Assembly: GCA_023144145.1 (NCBI GenBank)
Contig: JAGLGG010000006.1
Coordinates: forward strand, 1 to 9,122
Source: Anaerolineales bacterium
GTDB lineage: Bacteria > Chloroflexota > Anaerolineae > Anaerolineales > E44-bin32
Length of the DNA stretch: 9,122 nt
Direction: 5' to 3'
In this document: piece after piece, positions 5,417 to 9,122 of the stretch
Numbering within the stretch: position 1 is the first letter of the stretch
Layout of the letters: each line of letters starts with the position of its first letter
Position numbers and translations under genes: made by a program
Notes under the pieces: generated by a model
The model's database searches: none
Told to the model about the DNA's origin: nothing
Seen by the model: only the letters and a program-made list of their open reading frames with translations

Positions 5417-7879
5417 ATGGCACAAGGTCTTAAGCGCATACTGCCGATCCTATTAACCGTCCTTGCAGCGATCGTATTGATCCTTGTCATTCTAGGATTT
5501 GTACTCATACGACAATCATTCCCTCAAATCGATGGGTCTATATCCATCACTGGGCTGGATGGGGAAGTTGAAGTTATTCGAGATTCCATGGGCGTTCCCC
5601 ATATCTACGCTTCTACTCTGAATGACTTATTTATGGCCCAAGGATTCGTCCACGCTCAGGACCGATTCTTTCAAATGGATTTTTCTCGACACGTGGGCTC
5701 CGGCCGAGTTTCTGAGATGTTCGGAAACAGCCAGATTGATACGGACATCTTCTTGCGCACCATGGGCTGGGAGCGCATTGCACAAGAGGAATTTGCCCAA
5801 ATGGACGCAGAGGCAAAGGCACATATGCGAGCATACGCGAATGGCGTGAACGCTTATCTCGCAAATCACAGTGGTGCAAAACTGTCCTTTGAGTATGTCA
5901 TTCTTAGCTTACTAGCACCCGACTATGCTCCTCCGCCTTGGGAGCCAGTTAATACGCTCACCTGGGCGAAGGTTATGGCATTCGACCTCAGTGGAAATCG
6001 AGGGGGTTGGGCGGATCTACATCGCGCCCAACTGTTGAAAATATTAGGAGAGGAACGGGCGAGGGAGTTCTTTCCAGCCTATCCTGAAAAACATCCCTAT
6101 ATCATTCCAGATGAACCCTTCGGAGAGGGCTATTACGAGATTGGAACCCAATTCACAAGCCAAAACAGCCCATCTTCTGAAAGTTGGACCTCCGGACCCT
6201 TTGATCATCTCCCAGGCTCAAACAATTGGGTTGTTTCAGACGCACTGACCGAAACCAGCGCACCCATCTTGGCCAATGACCCACACCTAGGGGTCCAGTT
6301 GCCGTCCATTTGGTATGAGGTTGGATTGCACTGCCAACCGATGAGCGAAACCTGTCCCATTAATGTCACTGGGTTTTCTTTCCCTGGAGTTCCTGCCGTA
6401 ATCATCGGACACAATGATCGCATCGCCTGGGGTGTGACCAACACCGGACCCGATGTCTTTGATCTCTACATTGAAAAGATTAACCCCGCCAATCCTAACC
6501 AATATGAAGTAAATGGAGAATGGGTTGACATGGTCATCGTGCAAGAGCAAGTAAATGTGGCAGGTGGGGAGCCAATCACAATAGAAATCAGATACACTCG
6601 TCATGGCCCAATTTTTTCAGATGTCGATGAGGCATTCGATGACCTGGCCGAAACTACAGATCTTGAGGTCCCGGATAATTATGCCGTTAGCGTAAGGTGG
6701 ACAGCGCTTGAAACAACGGAAGTATTCGCCACTTTCCTCGATCTCGCAGACGCTGCTAATTGGGATGACTTTCGCCACGCACTTGAAAATTTTGCAGTAC
6801 CAGCCCAGAATTTCGTCTACGCCGATGTGGACGGGAATATCGGTTATCAGACCCCTGGTCGGATCCCCATACGTGCGGGAGGTGATGGTCTTCTCCCCGT
6901 TCCTGGTTGGACGGATGACTATGAATGGCTTGGGTACATCCCTTACGATGAGCTGCCATACTCTTTCAATCCACCTCAAGGCTACTTGGTGACCGCCAAC
7001 AATCCTGTGATTGGTCCGGAGTACAAATATTCCATTTCCAAAACATGGGATTTGGGATACCGGGCACAACGAATTCAGGACCTGATCGAAAGTGATGACC
7101 GTCTGAGCATAGAGGATATGCAAATATTCCAAGGGGACAACTATGATCCGATGGGGCAACTGCTGGTCCCATTCTTAACAGAGATTACATTCGACGATCA
7201 GAAATCCTCTGAAATTGTGGCTGATTTGGGAAATTGGGATTTCATGAATGATATGGATTCGGCCGAAGCAGCCTTCTTCAATGCTTTCTGGAATCACCTC
7301 CTAATAACAACTTTTGGAGATGAATTCCCTGATGATATCCCCGGATCGGCCAGAGCCTTTCTTATTATGGAAACCCTGGTGCAAGAACCCGATAGTGCAT
7401 GGTGGGATATTGTCAATACAACAAAAAAAGAGGGTCGGGACGAAGTTTTTCATATAGCTGTTTCCGCTGCCATTGAGGAGCTGGAGGGTAAACTTGGACG
7501 TAACCCGGATAATTGGACTTGGGGTGATTTACACACAATAACATTCGAGAATCAACTTGGTATCGGTCCATTAGGGTTGATATTCAACCGAGGCCCTTTC
7601 CCCACCTCCGGAGGTTCCTCGATGGTTAACAATACTGGATGGGGTGTGGGGAGTGATTACCAGGTTGGTTCTGTCCCTTCAATGAGGATGGTGGTTGACT
7701 TATCGGAATTGTCTAACTCGTATACAATGCACACGACCGGACAGAGCGGTCATGCTTTCCACAAGCACTACATCGACATGGCTGAACCGTGGGGGAATAT
7801 TGAATTTCACTCCATGCTGTGGACTCGAGTGCAAGTCGAGGCGGATGCGGAAGGTCATTTAACCCTGATCCCTGAATGA
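5417..7879 (+). CDS. Penicillin acylase family (peptidase S45) N-terminal nucleophile hydrolase
   Basis: S45 enzymes hydrolyse amide bonds of N-acylated compounds (beta-lactams, acyl-homoserine lactones, other N-acyl amines). A precursor cleaves itself into alpha and beta chains. Numbering from ATG 5417 (820 residues): a lysine-arginine pair and hydrophobic segment at about 7-32, a signal anchor or signal peptide with no lipobox cysteine; alpha-chain motifs IRDSMGVPHIYA (54-65) and GFVHAQDRFFQMD (76-88); then GSNNWVV, where Ser268 (codon 6218-6220) is the predicted new beta-chain N-terminus and nucleophile. NDPHL (287-291), HNDRIAWGVTN (332-342), VTANN (525-529, oxyanion Asn equivalent), GYRAQRI (547-553) and TTGQSGHAFHKHY (773-785) complete the family set. 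All key residues are present, so it should be active outside the membrane. Only two cysteines (306 and 313) are seen, close enough for a disulphide. The mature part is rich in Asp and Glu. The substrate cannot be told from the sequence. Confidence 0.93.
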   Translation: MAQGLKRILPILLTVLAAIVLILVILGFVLIRQSFPQIDGSISITGLDGEVEVIRDSMGVPHIYASTLNDLFMAQGFVHAQDRFFQMDFSRHVGSGRVSEMFGNSQIDTDIFLRTMGWERIAQEEFAQMDAEAKAHMRAYANGVNAYLANHSGAKLSFEYVILSLLAPDYAPPPWEPVNTLTWAKVMAFDLSGNRGGWADLHRAQLLKILGEERAREFFPAYPEKHPYIIPDEPFGEGYYEIGTQFTSQNSPSSESWTSGPFDHLPGSNNWVVSDALTETSAPILANDPHLGVQLPSIWYEVGLHCQPMSETCPINVTGFSFPGVPAVIIGHNDRIAWGVTNTGPDVFDLYIEKINPANPNQYEVNGEWVDMVIVQEQVNVAGGEPITIEIRYTRHGPIFSDVDEAFDDLAETTDLEVPDNYAVSVRWTALETTEVFATFLDLADAANWDDFRHALENFAVPAQNFVYADVDGNIGYQTPGRIPIRAGGDGLLPVPGWTDDYEWLGYIPYDELPYSFNPPQGYLVTANNPVIGPEYKYSISKTWDLGYRAQRIQDLIESDDRLSIEDMQIFQGDNYDPMGQLLVPFLTEITFDDQKSSEIVADLGNWDFMNDMDSAEAAFFNAFWNHLLITTFGDEFPDDIPGSARAFLIMETLVQEPDSAWWDIVNTTKKEGRDEVFHIAVSAAIEELEGKLGRNPDNWTWGDLHTITFENQLGIGPLGLIFNRGPFPTSGGSSMVNNTGWGVGSDYQVGSVPSMRMVVDLSELSNSYTMHTTGQSGHAFHKHYIDMAEPWGNIEFHSMLWTRVQVEADAEGHLTLIPE

Positions 7880-7887
7880 TGAGCTAC

Positions 7888-7926
7888 AAAAAATGTCGGG
7901 GCGCGTGACGCGCCCCGGCATTTTTT
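7888..7926. terminator. Strong bidirectional intrinsic terminator
   Basis: A GC-rich stem (7894-7905 with 7909-7920, one G-T pair) encloses the loop TGA. It is flanked by six A (7888-7893) and six T (7921-7926), so both strands give a stem followed by a U-run. It begins nine bases after the acylase stop and serves that gene on the + strand. On the - strand it can end the birA operon. Between it and the small gene (7927-7994) only a weak AT-rich inverted repeat (7938-7943 with 7949-7954) is visible. Confidence 0.93.
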
Positions 7927-7994
7927 GTTCTGGAAATATCCATAAACAATGGATTTCACCTGAGGTTAATATCATTCACAAAGTTGGAGCCAAA

Positions 7995-8207
7995 TTAAAA
8001 CAGCCATAAGCGCTCTGTAAGAACTAAGAATACAGTGCCGATGACTAGTATTGCCAGAAAGAGCATCACCGTGATGATTAAACGTTGAAATGATGACATT
8101 CCACGACCTCGTCCTGAAGCATAATCCAGACCAATTGATTCGTAGTACTCAAAATCAAGGTCTTTCAAAGTATACTTTTGCTTTAAATAATCAGTTGAAT
8201 TAGCCAT
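7995..8207 (-). CDS. Small single-pass membrane protein of unknown function
   Basis: The 70-residue product has a polar, tyrosine-rich N-terminal part (residues 1-40, including DLDFEYYESIGLDYASGRGRG) and one hydrophobic segment at about 42-63 ending in TERLWLF. The basic stretch before the span suggests the N-terminal part is cytoplasmic. I do not recognise a family. The reading frame is credible because an excellent ribosome binding site precedes the ATG and because it follows birA by only 14 bases on the same strand. A terminator lies about 70 bases downstream. It could be an assembly or regulatory subunit of a membrane complex, but nothing in the sequence shows which. Confidence 0.8.
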   Translation of the reverse strand: MANSTDYLKQKYTLKDLDFEYYESIGLDYASGRGRGMSSFQRLIITVMLFLAILVIGTVFLVLTERLWLF

Positions 8208-8215
8208 TGTTATAA

Positions 8216-8224
8216 CTCTCCTTA
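8216..8224 (-). promoter_or_regulatory. Ribosome binding site overlapping the birA stop codon
   Basis: On the - strand the sequence TAAGGAGAG holds both the birA stop codon TAA and the AGGAG site, ten bases before the ATG of the 70-residue protein. This supports translational coupling between the two genes. Confidence 0.8.
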
Positions 8225-9037
8225 TTGAGAAGAAATATGTTTACGTTTTTCGCCACCTTCAATCGGTCTTAAGCTGACATCTCCATATCCAATGACTGTC
8301 TCATTTCCTGATTTTTCGATCAGCTTCAATTCGCCATTCGCGGTCAAACCGATTAACCTTCCTGTTACTGTTCCATCCGCCTTCTTAACAACTACCTCTT
8401 GGTTGAGGTAGGCTAACCTATCTTGCCAAGCATTAGACAGATCAGAGGAATTGACCTGTTGAAACAACACTTTCAATTTTTTTAATATCGCGATCAAAAG
8501 ATCCGTTCTATTTATCGATCGGCCGAGAGCCTCACCAATTGAGGTCGCAGGGAAATCCAATTCAGCATCGTCCGGAATTGCCTCTGGAGAGACATTTAAC
8601 CCGATACCAAGCACCGAATAATTCACACTTTCTCCCGTCCAGTTACTATTAACAAGAATCCCAGCAACCTTTTTTCCATCTATAAGGACATCGTTCGGCC
8701 ATTTAATTTCAGGCTGTAGGCCAATTTCACTCAAAGCTTCTGCCACGCTTAAGGCACCCAACCCGAATAGTATGAGCCACTGATCTATACCAAGATTTGA
8801 AGGTCGGAGAATCAAACTAAACGCCAGCGCAGTTCCAGGGTTTGTAATCCACCGCCGCCCAGCTCTTCCCTTCCCTGCCGTCTGAGCGTCAGCGAGGACA
8901 AGGGTTCCATGAGGGGCTCCGGATTCAGCTAATTGGATCGCCTCCGCATTCGTTGAGCCGATCGATTCGTGGTAATAAAAATCCACTCCAATCCACCCAA
9001 TGGGCAATCGGTCGCGCAATCCTCTATCATCAAGCAT
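8222..9037 (-). CDS. birA: Biotin--[acetyl-CoA-carboxylase] ligase, monofunctional type
   Basis: The enzyme activates biotin with ATP to biotinyl-AMP and attaches it to the lysine of biotin carboxyl carrier proteins, feeding acetyl-CoA carboxylase and related enzymes. Numbering from ATG 9037 (271 residues): STN at 28-30, the adenylate loop GKGRAGRRW at 55-63, KWPND at 112-116, GKKVAGIL at 121-128 with the biotin/ATP-contacting lysines, VLGIGLNV at 142-149, and a C-terminal SH3-like domain with DGTVTGRLIGL and IGYGDVSLRP. There is no N-terminal helix-turn-helix, so it should not repress biotin genes as E. coli BirA does. The first Gly of the usual GRGR is followed by Lys here. Start choice: ATG 9037 gives the usual distance to STN, but a TTG at 9085 in the same frame would add 16 residues, with AAGGA twelve bases before it; an in-frame TAG at 9095-9097 bounds both. 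It leads an operon with the small membrane protein. Confidence 0.92.
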   Translation of the reverse strand: MLDDRGLRDRLPIGWIGVDFYYHESIGSTNAEAIQLAESGAPHGTLVLADAQTAGKGRAGRRWITNPGTALAFSLILRPSNLGIDQWLILFGLGALSVAEALSEIGLQPEIKWPNDVLIDGKKVAGILVNSNWTGESVNYSVLGIGLNVSPEAIPDDAELDFPATSIGEALGRSINRTDLLIAILKKLKVLFQQVNSSDLSNAWQDRLAYLNQEVVVKKADGTVTGRLIGLTANGELKLIEKSGNETVIGYGDVSLRPIEGGEKRKHISSQ

Positions 9038-9122
9038 GTGCCATATTATTGTGCTTCTCCGCTCCTCCGTCGGAAATCCCTTCAAACGAAAAAGCTATCC
9101 TTCGCCCTCGGGTAGTAACAAT

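Noticed and set aside
6617..7159. 180-residue - strand frame inside the acylase gene
   Set aside because: Antisense shadow of a well-supported family protein; no recognisable motifs.
1..9122. Mobile elements, CRISPR arrays, tRNA or rRNA genes, defence islands
   Set aside because: No transposase or integrase frames, no regularly spaced repeats, no tRNA-like cloverleaf, and every long frame belongs to one of the seven described genes or is its shadow.

Overview
The window is about 9.1 kb of ordinary bacterial chromosome with seven protein genes and no mobile element, CRISPR array, tRNA or rRNA. The gene content suggests a member of the Chloroflexota, perhaps Anaerolineae-like: a DUF4013-type membrane protein, a large membrane-anchored S45 penicillin-acylase homologue, and a biotin ligase with no DNA-binding domain whose N-terminus resembles those I associate with that group. 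This placement is an inference from family resemblance, not a database result.

Left to right: rplS (ribosomal protein L19, +) has its own extended -10 promoter, a short leader with a GC-rich hairpin, and a textbook intrinsic terminator. A 405-base gene-free stretch follows. Its middle is strongly GC-rich and full of self-complementary segments, and is the best candidate here for an unrecognised structured RNA. Next come murI (glutamate racemase, +) and, 118 bases later, a DUF4013-type membrane protein (+). A 14-bp perfect hairpin separates this from gyrA (DNA gyrase subunit A, -), which points towards it. gyrA has a TATAAT promoter and a leader that begins with a GC hairpin.

gyrA and the S45 acylase (+) are divergent across a 343-base intergenic region that contains both promoters. 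The acylase ends in a strong bidirectional terminator. From the right edge, birA (-) and a 70-residue single-pass membrane protein (-) form a two-gene operon; the ribosome binding site of the small gene overlaps the birA stop codon. This operon converges on the acylase.

Functionally the window mixes housekeeping (translation, peptidoglycan precursor supply, DNA supercoiling, biotinylation) with one secreted or anchored hydrolase of unknown substrate and two membrane proteins of unknown function. I see no multi-gene accessory or defence system. The observations most worth checking are the structured region before murI, the GyrA residues at both classical quinolone-contact positions (Gln and Ala in place of Ser and Asp), the 5'-proximal hairpins of rplS and gyrA, and the small membrane protein coupled to birA.
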